DNA of 64,000 bases from Ustilago trichophora (taxonomy: Eukaryota; Basidiomycota; Ustilaginomycetes; Ustilaginales; Ustilaginaceae). Where the stretch lies: the NCBI GenBank assembly GCA_900323505.1, contig OOIN01000002.1, positions 1,426,001 through 1,490,000 of the forward strand, in the 5' to 3' direction. The notes below the pieces were generated by a model, which saw only the letters and a list, made by a program, of their open reading frames with translations, made no database searches and had not been told where the DNA came from. Positions 19,716-30,386 of this stretch are shown piece after piece (within the stretch, counting starts at the first letter, position 1; each line of letters opens with the position of its first letter). Made by a program: the position numbers and the translations under genes.

Positions 19716-22700
19716 ATGGCTTCGTTCTTCGCAAAAGCTAGGGAACGAGCTGAAGCGGCTGCTCAGCAGTTGCAAGCACATCATGCCGCCTCCTCGGCCA
19801 ACAAAACCGGAGATGCCTCTGGCTCCGGCGATGCTACCAACTCGGGTTCTGGCTTTACCTACACAGGATCCGTTCCACATCTCTTCCGACAGGGTCTCGC
19901 CTCCGTCGATCCTCGCTATGAATCCACTCGACAGTTCCACTTGCTCAGCCAGGCTGTCAAGGCTCTCAACATCGACCATGAGGCCGCCGGTCGAGAGGCC
20001 AAGGGTCTCGCCAAGGCTACTTTCGTCTGGGGTCAGCACCACCTTCCCGAAAAGCGCGACGACAGTGTCGGTGATGAGATGCTCGCAGATGTTACCGATC
20101 GCCTCGCTTACGTTTGGCACGAGATCGGTCAACTCGAGGTGGCCCACAGCCAGCGATCCGAACAGGCCCGCAACCGCCTCAAGCGCTTTGAAAAGACCGA
20201 AATGGAACTAGGTCAACGAAGAGCCAACCGCAACAAACTCAAGAAGGAGCTCCACGCTCTCATTCCTGAACGCGCCATGTCGGCTGGAAGCGCACGCGCT
20301 CAAGAAGCCGAAAGCCGACTCCAGGATCTCATCAACGATGATCAAGCAGATGAAGAGTCGCTCAGCCGCACCAAGCGCGAGAGTGTCAAGGAAGGCTACG
20401 CCGCCATGTTCGACAGCCTCATCGAGCTTGGCGAAAAGATGGCACTCGTCGCTCGTTACGGCAAGCTCCTCACTACGCACATCCCGACCGAAAAGTCGCC
20501 ATTCCCAGCTACAGTCAAGCCCCGTGGCGAGAGCATCCCGCTCTGGGAGGGAGCTTCCAAGACGGCCGATGTCCGTGCAGCGCTGGCATCCGCCCTGTCT
20601 GCCTTCAAGCCCGACCTTTCTCTTCCCAGCTTGCCCTTGGATTCCGCACTCTCATCTACCACCAGCCTCGGACGTGCCGACACAGTTTCGTACGGCGTCT
20701 CTCACAGAGCAGAGCTGCAAGACGATCAAGTCGCCAAGCTGGTAGCCACCCCCGTCGCTCCGATTGCTGAACCCCCCTCTCCTCGCCGAACGAGCATCTC
20801 TTCCGACCGAGGTGATCGTCTTCAGCCGGGCAGCGCAGCCTCCCAAGGAAATAACAGTGCTCAGAAGCTTAACCTCAGCCCCACCGCCTTGCCGGCTCCT
20901 CTGCTGCCCCCTCGCCCTCAACGCAGTCCTTCGGCCACTACCACAGACACTCTGCGATCGCCTGGCGCCAATCCGTTTGCTGACCCAGCCGCTGCAGGAG
21001 CGGTTGGAGCCAACACTGCAGCACACGAAGAGGAAGCCGCCGCAGGTCCCCCTGGTCCCACGGTCGCCGAGACAGGCGTAGTGCCAACTGGACCTGGTGG
21101 ACCCAGGTCCGGTACACTCCGTCCACGCAGGTCTTCAGCCAGCCAGCGATCTGCCTCCATCTCGGCGGGCGCGGTTGCCTACTTGGGACCCACGGGCACC
21201 TATAGCCATCAAGCTGCGCTCAGGGTGTTTGGCGAAGCCGGCACCAACCTGATCCCCATGCAGAGTATCACCGGCGCCATCGACTTTGTCCGTCGTGGTA
21301 CGCCAGGCAACGCCAAGATCGCCATCGTGCCTGTAGAGAACAGCACGTTTGGCCCTGTTCGTGACACCTTCGACAACTTGCTAGGCATTGGCAACGGAGA
21401 TCGCCATGCATTCAAGCCTTCCGATGGTGCCCAACTGCACGTCGTGGGCGAAGCTTGTCTGCCTGTAGACCACGCCTTACTTTGTGGACCCAAGACCTAT
21501 CATCACCTTTTGCACTTGCAGGGCAGCTCTGATCCCAATGCATCGATCCAGGATGATACGCTCTCCAACATCACCAATGTGATTTCTCACGAGCAAGCAC
21601 TAGGACAGTGCGCGCACTACCTCACACGATACTTGCCTCAGGCCAAGAAGAAGGCGGTCGAGTCGACAGCCGCAGCCGCCGTCACTGCCTTGGAATTTGA
21701 ATCAGGCACTGCGCCCGGCATGCCATCCGCTTCGGTCAGTCTCGCGCACGAATCGCTGGGTTTCTCGTCCAACTCGCTGGTGGCGGCGGTGGGAGCCGAG
21801 GCAGCGGCGACGGCTGTGGGCGTTCGCGTGCTTCGTTCCAAGATCCAGGACGTGAAGGACAATCGCACGCGCTTCCTCGTATTGGCAAGCGAGCCTCTAC
21901 AGAGTTTGCTGGCTATGCACGCTCTGCCTGCATCGCTGATGCGCCTGTACAGCCCATCTGCGCCCACTGGTATGACCGGGCGAGCGTTGCTCAGTGTTAA
22001 CGATGAGCTTGCCTCCGATTTGATGGTCGAGGCTGGCAGCCGGAGCGCTGGGCCAAGCGTGATGGATAGGCTTGTCGAGGAGCTGGGCAAGCTGGTAGAT
22101 ATCTCGATTCGCAAGGTGGACCGTCGACCAGCATCGAAAGTGGAGGCAACTGCGGCTAGCAGCGTCTGGAGGGGCAGCTATCTGATTGAGCTTGAGTACT
22201 CGGCCATTTCTGCTAGCTCAGCTGAAGCCAAAATCCGAGAGTTGGTTGCCAAGCTTTCGATTGGAAGCTCTGCAACTAGGACTGTTGGAGGCCTGGCACC
22301 CATTGCTTGTCTTGGTAGCTGGCTCGTCGACGGTGCGACACTGCGAGGAGAGCCGATGCAAGGTGCTACTGTTCAGGCAAGCTCGTCGCAGGTCCTTGGT
22401 GGTCACGGCGCAGCGTTGCAGATGCCAGCTTCAAGCACCTCAAGCTCAAACTTGGCTCAGAACACGCCACTGTCAGAGAGGGAGCGTAAGGAAATCGAAG
22501 CTAGTCGGGAAGCAGCCGAGGTGCAGAGGCACGCGGCCCAAGCTCGATTCAACCGCCAGCAGCAGCAGGCAGAGCTGTACGGCATTGAGGCCCAACCTTC
22601 AAGCTCTACGGCCGCTCGAACGCAGCCTCTGACTGGGTTGCACGAGAATGAAGCAGAACAGCGTTTGGATGAGGAGGAGAATTTGCCCGCCTATCAAGCT

Positions 22701-22724
22701 TTTGACCCGTCTTCTCGAAGCTGA
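19716..22724 (+). CDS. PHA2: Fusion protein: Pil1/Lsp1-like BAR domain + prephenate dehydratase with ACT domain
   Basis: One uninterrupted frame encodes 1002 residues. Residues about 48-265 resemble the eisosome BAR proteins Pil1/Lsp1: DVTDRLAYVWHEIGQLE, then ESVKEGYAAMFDSLIELGEK and MALVARYGKLL. A Pro/Ser/Ala-rich linker spans about 270-485. Prephenate dehydratase follows (about 487-725), with AYLGPTGTYSHQAALRVFG, PVENSTFGPVRDTFDNLL, ISHEQALGQCAHYL and the catalytic TRF triad at 718-720 (NRTRFLVL). Residues about 735-880 look like the regulatory ACT domain; its phenylalanine-binding ESRP motif is changed to DRRP. A Gln-rich, coiled-coil-like tail ends the protein. The enzyme turns prephenate into phenylpyruvate for phenylalanine synthesis. 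No Met codon lies between residues 242 and 515, so the enzyme half has no start of its own. Fusion to an eisosome module is unexpected. The domain calls are firm; single-transcript status is inferred. Confidence 0.8.
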   Translation: MASFFAKARERAEAAAQQLQAHHAASSANKTGDASGSGDATNSGSGFTYTGSVPHLFRQGLASVDPRYESTRQFHLLSQAVKALNIDHEAAGREAKGLAKATFVWGQHHLPEKRDDSVGDEMLADVTDRLAYVWHEIGQLEVAHSQRSEQARNRLKRFEKTEMELGQRRANRNKLKKELHALIPERAMSAGSARAQEAESRLQDLINDDQADEESLSRTKRESVKEGYAAMFDSLIELGEKMALVARYGKLLTTHIPTEKSPFPATVKPRGESIPLWEGASKTADVRAALASALSAFKPDLSLPSLPLDSALSSTTSLGRADTVSYGVSHRAELQDDQVAKLVATPVAPIAEPPSPRRTSISSDRGDRLQPGSAASQGNNSAQKLNLSPTALPAPLLPPRPQRSPSATTTDTLRSPGANPFADPAAAGAVGANTAAHEEEAAAGPPGPTVAETGVVPTGPGGPRSGTLRPRRSSASQRSASISAGAVAYLGPTGTYSHQAALRVFGEAGTNLIPMQSITGAIDFVRRGTPGNAKIAIVPVENSTFGPVRDTFDNLLGIGNGDRHAFKPSDGAQLHVVGEACLPVDHALLCGPKTYHHLLHLQGSSDPNASIQDDTLSNITNVISHEQALGQCAHYLTRYLPQAKKKAVESTAAAAVTALEFESGTAPGMPSASVSLAHESLGFSSNSLVAAVGAEAAATAVGVRVLRSKIQDVKDNRTRFLVLASEPLQSLLAMHALPASLMRLYSPSAPTGMTGRALLSVNDELASDLMVEAGSRSAGPSVMDRLVEELGKLVDISIRKVDRRPASKVEATAASSVWRGSYLIELEYSAISASSAEAKIRELVAKLSIGSSATRTVGGLAPIACLGSWLVDGATLRGEPMQGATVQASSSQVLGGHGAALQMPASSTSSSNLAQNTPLSERERKEIEASREAAEVQRHAAQARFNRQQQQAELYGIEAQPSSSTAARTQPLTGLHENEAEQRLDEEENLPAYQAFDPSSRS

Positions 22725-23923
22725 GGATTGGATGATGCCGAGCTTTCTATGTCACTACAGTAAGCATGTTTGTCAGTTCCGAACACAATACCACCCGTCC
22801 TTTTTTACATTGACAGCAGGCGTTTGTTAAGAGCATGTGCTGGTGTTGAAAGCTGAGTCTAACCGACGGTTTGAACGGCAATCTAAAGCAAAAGCAATAG
22901 CATAGCATAAGAACGGAAGGATTTGCATTGACGGTTGGATGCCGATGAAGCCTGCTGTCACTATAGTACACAGCCATGCTGTGGCAGGATATTGTTTCGG
23001 CCGTCAGAGAGGGAACAGGTGCGGTGCACATGCTGGTCAAGACAAGTATAAGTTGACAGGGGCACCTGCATTTCAATTTTGACATGGATCAGACGACCCT
23101 GATCACAGCACATTACAGTAGGCACAGCATCAAAGAAGGGTTGTCTTGCCTTGCCAAGAGAATAGGGGCGGCTGATGAAATTTCTTGGGATTTTTCTCCG
23201 AAGGACCAACAGCAACAGCAGCGATAGCGCGCGCCTTTTGGGACGTGTGAACAGAGACAGGGTCTGGCAGTGCTGTGTTTTGTCAGCCCTTGAGCTCTAC
23301 CGAGACAGACAAGCGCATGGCAGAACAGAGGGTCAGGGTTTTGTATTTTCATGGAAAAAGTCACACACTCGATGATGCCAGAGCGCAGCGAGAAAAGAAA
23401 GAAAGAAAAAAAAAAAAAAGAAAAAAAAAAAAGTAGAGTACAGTAGATTCAAAGACCAACACTCCCGCCCCGCACAGCCAACCAGCCAGTCAGTGACTCT
23501 GTCTCGCAAATCCCCGCCTGCGCACAGCCTCTGTCTTTCTAAAAGCCACACACACACTCCTTCGGAACAACTGCTTCGTGCCCCTTTCATGCTCCGACAC
23601 CCTCTTCTACTCGCTCACCGTTCCACCTTTCTGTCTCGAATCAGCAAAGCCTTCTTCCCTGGATTTCAACCAACGTCAGCAGCAGCAGCAGCAGCAGCGA
23701 TATTCTTTCCTCGTCACTACCACCATCCATTTTGGCTTCGTTGCCAACACTTATACCCGGATCCCTTTCATTCATCTGCACGAACCTCCTCCTCTGCCCC
23801 GACTCGGACCTCCCACATCTCAAGGCATACACATTACTGCAAGGGCAAACTGGTAGCAATCTCGCTCTCTCGATCGTACCTTCTTGAACCCACTCCGATC
23901 GACGTATCGCATTCTCGCCCGCC
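22725..23923. other. Intergenic/5' leader region before the chitin synthase
   Basis: About 1.2 kb, holding an A-rich tract (23402-23433, two runs of 13-14 A), a CAG run near 23680-23700 and CT-rich sequence. A 290-codon open frame at 23493-24365 overlaps the chitin synthase start in another frame and is judged a shadow. Confidence 0.5.
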
Positions 23924-26752
23924 ATGCCTCCTCGCTATCCCTTTGGAGGTGGGGGTCGATCTGAGGAACCTACCCATCAATCGCCAGATGGTCGCCATCC
24001 TCAAATTGCAGAAGCGCGCAGACAATCACTCACGCACAACCACAACGCCTATCCAACCTACGATCTCGGCGCAGAACCTCATTCGCCTCCCCACCTCCCT
24101 TATGATCCCTATATGCCGCCCTCCAATTCAGGCGACCACTCGGGCTACGACATGCCCTCTGCAGAATACTACAACAACCATCGCCCTTCGTACCCGCCTC
24201 ACGTTGGCTCGCCCCGCATGTCGAACCCCTACAACAACTCACAAGCTCACCACGCCGGTGCAGACCCCTTTGACGAGCACGACGGTGATGTACCGCTCCT
24301 CCCTCGCGAAGGCAACTACGCGTACGCCCCCGCCTCGCACTTTGATCAGCACGGCAACCATGTAGGGCCCGTCGACAAGTATGCTGACGGCGACGACGAC
24401 ATCATGGACGAAGATGCAGTCAATGGACAAGCACGAGGTCGTCTGCTTCATCCCCATGCCGGAGATCACGATGACTACATGCCCGGTGGCTTCGACCCTA
24501 CCATCATGGAGAACGGTCAGGCTGGTGGTGTTCGATACGGAAAGATCCCGCAGCGTGTGCCGCGAAGATACAAGACTTTGAAGAGAGTCGAACTTTATCA
24601 CGGTAACCTCGTCCTCGACTGTCCCGTCCCTTCGAAGCTGCTCGACAAGCTCAACGACCGAGAGTCGCGAGAGTTTACTCACATGCGTTACACTGCCGCA
24701 ACATGTGACCCCGACAACTTCAAGGACGAGCGCTACACGCTGCGACAAGTGCTCTTCGACCCACCTCGTCGAACCGAGCTCTTTATCGTCCTCACCATGT
24801 ACAACGAGGATGAGGAGCTATTTACACGTACCATGCACGGTGTCATGACCAACATTGCCCATCTCTGCACCCGAGAACGCTCCAAGACCTGGGGTAAGGA
24901 AGGCTGGAAGAAGGTGGTGGTCTGCATCGTCTCGGACGGTCGACTCAAGATCAACTCCCGCACATTGGCTTGTCTTGCCGCCATGGGTGTCTACCAGGAG
25001 GGTGTCGGTAAGAACGTCGTCAACGGCAAGCCTGTCACCGCCCATATCTACGAGTACACTGCACAACTCTCCATCGATCCCAGCATGCACTTCAAAGGTC
25101 GCGAGAAAGGCATCATGCCTGTACAGATCCTCTTTTGTCTCAAGGAGCGCAACCAGAAAAAGATCAACTCGCATCGTTGGTTCTTCAACGCCTTTGGTCA
25201 GATTTTGCAGCCCAACATCTGTGTGCTGCTCGATGTCGGAACCATGCCAAGACCCCGCTCCATCTACCATCTCTGGAAGGCCTTTGACATCAACTCCAAC
25301 GTTGGTGGTGCCTGTGGTGAGATCGTGGCACTCAAAGGCAAGTACTGGGGTGCGCTGCTCAACCCACTCGTTGCCGCGCAGAACTTCGAGTACAAGATGT
25401 CCAACATTCTCGATAAGCCGCTCGAATCGGTTTTCGGCTACATCACTGTGCTTCCCGGTGCCTTCTCGGCCTACCGCTACATTGCACTCCAAAATGACTC
25501 TACAGGCCAAGGTCCGCTCTGCTCATACTTCAAGGGAGAGACACTGCATGGTGGTCAGTCTGACGCCGACGTATTTACATCCAACATGTACTTGGCCGAG
25601 GATCGTATCCTGTGCTGGGAGCTGGTATCGAAACGTGATAGCGCATGGATCTTGCACTACGTCAAGTCGGCGCAGGCCGTAACGGATGTTCCCGATCAGG
25701 TTCCCGAGTTGATCTCACAACGTCGACGATGGCTTAACGGATCCTTCTTTGCCGGCATCCACTCGATCATCAAGTTTGGCTACATTTACCGCTCCTCGCA
25801 TTCGTTCGGTCGCAAATTTGCGCTTCACATCGAAATCATCTACCAGACCATCCAGCTCATCTTCTCATGGTTCGGCATGGCCAACTTCTTTATCGCCTTC
25901 TTCATTCTTACGAGCGCCATGAGTGACAGAATTCACGCGCTCAAGGTGCCCAACTTGGTGCTTTCGTACATCTACATTGCTTTTATCATCTTCTGCTTCT
26001 TGCTGTCTATGGGCAACCGACCAGCGGGCAGCAAATTCGGATACACGCTGGCGATGGTGGTATTTGCGCTTCTAACGCTGTACATGACAGGAGCTGCAGT
26101 CTACCTGGCTGTCGATTCGATTCTCAATGCGACAGGGGCCAATGGTGGAGGAGCAGAAGCGCTCGTCTCAAATCGCACGTTTGTCAACATTGTCATTTCG
26201 TTGGCAGCAACATTTGGTATCTGGACCATTGCCAGCATCATGTTCCTTGAACCTGCTCACATGATCACCTCGATCGTTCAGTATCTGCTCATGGCACCCA
26301 CATTCGTCAACGTGATCAGCATCTACGCTTTTGCCAACATCAACGATATCTCGTGGGGTACCAAGGGGTCGGACAAGGTCATGACCGATTTGGGAGTGGT
26401 CGGCGGCACGGGCGGCCAAGTCGAAGTTGCCATCCCGACCGAATCAAAAGACATCAACGACGCGTACGACGATGCTATCCACGTGCTGAGCAACAAGGCG
26501 CCCAAAGCCGGGCCTGGTACAGTCGACAAGGAGCAAAAGCAGAAGGATTACTACGCTACCGTTCGTACCAATGTCGTGCTCTGCTGGAGTTTGAGCAACG
26601 CCGCACTTGTCGTGGGTATCCTCAATATTAGCTCAATTGGAACGAGGACCATCTACATGGGCTTCTTATTGTATTCGGTGGCTGGCTTGGCGCTCTTCAG
26701 GATGATGGGTTCGACTATTTACTTGATCAAGAGGCTGTTCTCTGGAGAATAG
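23924..26752 (+). CDS. Chitin synthase, class I-III type
   Basis: A single exon encodes 942 residues of a processive GT2 glycosyltransferase that polymerises N-acetylglucosamine from UDP-GlcNAc at the plasma membrane and exports chitin to the wall. Residues 1-200 are disordered and rich in Pro, His and Tyr. The chitin synthase N-terminal region follows (about 205-285), then the catalytic domain. Visible motifs are [61 protein letters not shown], the EDR motif at 559-561 and QRRRW at 599-603. About seven membrane segments follow between residues 625 and 935. The domain order, without a myosin or cytochrome-b5-like domain, places it in division 1 (class I, II or III). I cannot separate these classes by eye. 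Smut fungi carry several chitin synthase genes. Confidence 0.93.
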   Translation: MPPRYPFGGGGRSEEPTHQSPDGRHPQIAEARRQSLTHNHNAYPTYDLGAEPHSPPHLPYDPYMPPSNSGDHSGYDMPSAEYYNNHRPSYPPHVGSPRMSNPYNNSQAHHAGADPFDEHDGDVPLLPREGNYAYAPASHFDQHGNHVGPVDKYADGDDDIMDEDAVNGQARGRLLHPHAGDHDDYMPGGFDPTIMENGQAGGVRYGKIPQRVPRRYKTLKRVELYHGNLVLDCPVPSKLLDKLNDRESREFTHMRYTAATCDPDNFKDERYTLRQVLFDPPRRTELFIVLTMYNEDEELFTRTMHGVMTNIAHLCTRERSKTWGKEGWKKVVVCIVSDGRLKINSRTLACLAAMGVYQEGVGKNVVNGKPVTAHIYEYTAQLSIDPSMHFKGREKGIMPVQILFCLKERNQKKINSHRWFFNAFGQILQPNICVLLDVGTMPRPRSIYHLWKAFDINSNVGGACGEIVALKGKYWGALLNPLVAAQNFEYKMSNILDKPLESVFGYITVLPGAFSAYRYIALQNDSTGQGPLCSYFKGETLHGGQSDADVFTSNMYLAEDRILCWELVSKRDSAWILHYVKSAQAVTDVPDQVPELISQRRRWLNGSFFAGIHSIIKFGYIYRSSHSFGRKFALHIEIIYQTIQLIFSWFGMANFFIAFFILTSAMSDRIHALKVPNLVLSYIYIAFIIFCFLLSMGNRPAGSKFGYTLAMVVFALLTLYMTGAAVYLAVDSILNATGANGGGAEALVSNRTFVNIVISLAATFGIWTIASIMFLEPAHMITSIVQYLLMAPTFVNVISIYAFANINDISWGTKGSDKVMTDLGVVGGTGGQVEVAIPTESKDINDAYDDAIHVLSNKAPKAGPGTVDKEQKQKDYYATVRTNVVLCWSLSNAALVVGILNISSIGTRTIYMGFLLYSVAGLALFRMMGSTIYLIKRLFSGE

Positions 26753-27359
26753 ATTTCCTCCTTATACGCCCTCTCAGACGATTCACGCCATGTTACGAAT
26801 TTAAGATACAACGTCATCTATAGAGACTGGCTCGCTCTAATGAGATTCATACTACACCGCTACATTGTCTTGGATTCGATGGACCGTGTGTGCGAGAGGA
26901 GTGAACCATGTCGTTGTGTGTGTGGGCATGCAAGTGAGAAGGCTGGCGATACGTCAGCCGCCTTGAGTGGGCGACTCGCTTTTTTCCTCCACTTTGCTTC
27001 GAAGAAAAAGAAAAAGAAAAAAAAAAGTTTGCGACCCAAAAAATCTCGCCTTCGGTTAACGGGGCGACTAGCAGCAGCCGATTCTGTATAAGGGTTTCAT
27101 CGGGCTTTTTCAAGGAAGTCGACGCAATGCCGTCAAGTGTGACTTCATCCTCATCAACTGCGCAATCGTTTCCTCTCCAACATCACACACACAACACTCT
27201 TCGGCTACGCCAACCACCACCGCCCGCCTACAGATCAGCCCAGCTCAGATATTGCAAAGAGGCAGAGCCTGCTGCAATGCCGCGATAAGGCCGAGTCACG
27301 GGGTTTCTTTCAAACTACCATCATCGAGAGATTGGCCAAGCGTCGTTATCATACGGACC
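26753..27359. other. Intergenic region between chitin synthase and the AIR-like gene
   Basis: 607 bp with an A-rich tract at 27002-27026. It serves as 3' flank for one gene and promoter for the next. No gene is seen. Confidence 0.45.
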
Positions 27360-29738
27360 ATGGACCCGAACGAGGTGATTACCACGGCCACACAGGCGGC
27401 AATCTCATCTGTTGAACAGGCAGCGTCGCATGCTGAAGGACCGATAAGAAAGTCATTGGAAAACACCCAGCAGAAAGCTACATCGGCAATACGAGACAGG
27501 ACATCGACTTCGACAAAGCCCAGCTGCGCCAATGGAGCAGCAAAGGGAGGCAACACTAGCGCCGGAGAGGAAGAGGAGATGAGAGGCAGTAGTTCAGACA
27601 ACGCAATCAACGTGGACGATGATGACGAAGACGAAGAAGAGCAGCAAGACTACATGCAGAATGGGGAAGCGGGAGAGATGAGCTTCGTCATTGACACTGC
27701 GGGTGACATGGACGTCGATCGAGAGATTGCCCTCGAGGATGAAGCGAAAGCAGACGTTGCTGAAACGCACGTCGAGGCCGGTCTGCTGCTCCCGACGCAC
27801 GTCAACGTGATTCCACGGGCCGACACCTCTGCATCTCACCCCGAAGGCAGCTCCTCCGTTCCATTCAGAGACACGAACGCGGACACGCAGGACGACGACA
27901 CAGATCTCGAAGGAGATATGGGCGACTTTGAGCAGCTCGACATGGATCCATCCACCGCGAATCGCTACTATGGAGCCGAAGAGAAGGCCGAACGCAGAGC
28001 AAAGGAGCAGTGCGTTGCCTGCGGCGAGCTCGGACACGACCGCCGCCACTGCCCGCACCAACATTGCCTCGCGTGCGGCGCCATGGATGAGCATCCAACC
28101 CGATTCTGCCCTTTATCCACAAGCTGCTTCCGATGCGGTGGTATGGGCCATCAGACGAGAACCTGCCCCAAGCCAAGACGGGGTCCCAGGAGCGAGGAAT
28201 GCGAGCGCTGTGGATCCTACAGCCACGTCAAAGCACTCTGCCCCACCTTGTGGCGCGTATACACCTACAGCACGTTGGAAAGCTTTGATCGCCACCGAGC
28301 AAAAGTATTCCTCAAGCTACAGAGCGGAGGCAGCGCTCGTGATGCCAGACGAAATATGGAGCCAGACCCGGAAGAGCTTTCGGACTCGGAGGATGAATTT
28401 GTCAGAGCAGGCGAACCTGAGGCGCCAACAGGGTCAGCAGCGTCTCAGTTCGATCCGGCAACAAGGTGGTGCTACAACTGCTCGTCTTCCGGCAATCATT
28501 GGGGAGATGACTGCCCCGAGCCAAGGGTCAACCCGACAAGAGGTACGGGTGAGCCATCGGCCTTTTCCGAGTTTGTCTCTCGCCTCGGTCCATTCGCAAA
28601 ATTGTTGCCGGGGGCACCGCCGCTAGCAGGATTCCAGATGCCTTCCTCGCAATTCACCTTCAGCGTCGGCAGCAGCGCAACGATGCACGTCTCGAGCGAT
28701 GCCGTTCCCAGCAGCTCCTCTGGTCGCAACACGCCTAATGGCAGTAATTCCCGCCGAGGTCAGTCCAGCCGCGACAGTCACAATAACAATGGTAGCAGCA
28801 GCAATGGCGCAGGCCTTGCAATCGGCCGCCATTTCCTCTCATCCCCTCACTCAAGTCGAACTGCCTCTCCTCATCCAAGTTCTTCCGCAGCCGGCTCTTC
28901 GCGCACCAACGACAGCGAACGATTGGTTTCCTTTGACCGCACCAAAGCAGTTGCCTGCGAGGGGGGAGGCTTCCTCACACGCAAAGAGAAGAAGAAGGGC
29001 AAAAAGCCCCTTCCCGAACATCTCTTCCGTCAATGGGTGCGCGATCGACACGATTACCCCGAACATGCAGACGAGATCCGTGCTGCGCTGGAGAAGCGCG
29101 CTGAGCTCGAATCGAAGGGTTTAGACACCAAATCCGTCCCGAGCACCCAGGACATTGTTGGCAAATCTAGCAGTAAGCGAAAGGACAAAGATTCTCGATC
29201 AAGCAACAACGATGGGCCCAACAAGAAGCGCAAAGGCGGAACATTCGACGACCCCCTCGTGATAGGTAGCGACCTCGACATTGACACTAGCGATTCCGAT
29301 TCCGACTCAGACACCGGTGGTGGCGGTGGGGGAAGGAGGAGAAAGAGGCGTGGTGATGGGAAAAACAGCAATCGCAAAGGGCGCAAAGAGAAAGATGTAC
29401 ATACTGGGTGGGGTCACAACGGTGATGGAGGAGGTAAGAGTGGAGGATATACTGGGGGAAAGTTTGCAAAGAAGCGCAATGGCGGCGGCGGTGGTGGTGG
29501 AGGAGGAGGAGGAGGAGGAGGGTACAAGGGTAAATCTCACAATCGTTCTTATGGTGGTAGTGGTGGTGGTAGTGGTGGTGGTAGTGGGGATGGAGGGAAA
29601 AAAAGAGGTCGTCGCGGTGGTAGCAGCGGTGGAGGTAACAAGTCAAAACACAACAATGGCGGAGGAGGAAGCGGAGGTGGTGGTGGAGGTGAAAAAGTTC
29701 GTGGGGGCGGAAGCAAGTATCGTGGAGGTTACTTTTAA
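27360..29738 (+). CDS. AIR1/AIR2-like zinc-knuckle protein (TRAMP complex RNA-binding subunit)
   Basis: This encodes 792 residues from the ATG at 27360 (context GGACCATGG). The frame opens earlier, but only from a TTG. Four clustered CCHC zinc knuckles begin at Cys218: CVACGELGHDRRHC, CLACGAMDEHPTRFC, CFRCGGMGHQTRTC and CERCGSYSHVKALC. A fifth lies near residue 371 (CYNCSSSGNHWGDDC). The segment CPTLWRVYTY after the fourth knuckle matches the conserved region of yeast Air1/Air2 (CPSIWRAY). Air proteins pair with Trf4/5 poly(A) polymerase and Mtr4 helicase in the nucleus and mark aberrant RNA for the exosome. The N terminus is acidic (VDDDDEDEEEQQ). The C-terminal 150 residues are Gly-rich with Lys/Arg, partly as poly-Gly and GGS runs, and probably bind RNA nonspecifically. 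It is much longer than yeast Air2 (344 aa). Confidence 0.75.
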   Translation: MDPNEVITTATQAAISSVEQAASHAEGPIRKSLENTQQKATSAIRDRTSTSTKPSCANGAAKGGNTSAGEEEEMRGSSSDNAINVDDDDEDEEEQQDYMQNGEAGEMSFVIDTAGDMDVDREIALEDEAKADVAETHVEAGLLLPTHVNVIPRADTSASHPEGSSSVPFRDTNADTQDDDTDLEGDMGDFEQLDMDPSTANRYYGAEEKAERRAKEQCVACGELGHDRRHCPHQHCLACGAMDEHPTRFCPLSTSCFRCGGMGHQTRTCPKPRRGPRSEECERCGSYSHVKALCPTLWRVYTYSTLESFDRHRAKVFLKLQSGGSARDARRNMEPDPEELSDSEDEFVRAGEPEAPTGSAASQFDPATRWCYNCSSSGNHWGDDCPEPRVNPTRGTGEPSAFSEFVSRLGPFAKLLPGAPPLAGFQMPSSQFTFSVGSSATMHVSSDAVPSSSSGRNTPNGSNSRRGQSSRDSHNNNGSSSNGAGLAIGRHFLSSPHSSRTASPHPSSSAAGSSRTNDSERLVSFDRTKAVACEGGGFLTRKEKKKGKKPLPEHLFRQWVRDRHDYPEHADEIRAALEKRAELESKGLDTKSVPSTQDIVGKSSSKRKDKDSRSSNNDGPNKKRKGGTFDDPLVIGSDLDIDTSDSDSDSDTGGGGGGRRRKRRGDGKNSNRKGRKEKDVHTGWGHNGDGGGKSGGYTGGKFAKKRNGGGGGGGGGGGGGGYKGKSHNRSYGGSGGGSGGGSGDGGKKRGRRGGSSGGGNKSKHNNGGGGSGGGGGGEKVRGGGSKYRGGYF

Positions 29739-30386
29739 TAACTCTTCATTCCCACCATTTCCCAACGTGCAATTTTCTAACCCAGTCTGATGGACACTTA
29801 CACTTCTCCGTACACACACATATACACATAGTCACGTTGAAAGAGTCGCAACCTCTTCTCTTGTAAGCTATACATCTGTATTTTGACATCCGTCCTGCTT
29901 CCTAAAGACTTTTCATTCAAAGCTTCGTCTTGATTAAACCTGATTCTGTGTCAAATTCTCACCTGTGCGCGAAACCCTCGCATTTGCGCATTTTTCAGCA
30001 GCACATTCAAAACATCTTTCTCGTCTCTTATTGATTCCCCACGCTTCATCTGGATCACACACACAGCGGCCTCATCACGAGAGAAAGTGCCCAAGCAAAG
30101 GTTGTGTGTGCCTTTCGGATGGTGACAAGGTTATATATCTTTCAGGGGTGTGCTTCGATTAAACTATGCCTCTGAAGAAACTTGAGGGTGAGCTTTATTC
30201 GGGAATCTGGTGGACGGTTGTTTCCTCGGCCGCAGTTGCGGTTCCAGCGCTTGCCGCCGGTGGAGGAGCCTGTTGCCCTTGACCACCACTTCCACTGCCT
30301 TGGCCTTGTCCACTACCTGAGCCTCGACCACTCTGCCCAGCAAGATGGCTAGTTGCACTAATGCGACTAATGGCACTACCCCTGCT
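29739..30386. other. Convergent 3' region between the AIR-like and arrestin genes
   Basis: 648 bp between two converging stop codons. Nothing beyond 3' flanking sequence is recognisable. Confidence 0.4.

Noticed and set aside
23493..24365. 290-codon + frame overlapping the chitin synthase start
   Set aside because: It is out of frame with the chitin synthase, low complexity and without a domain.
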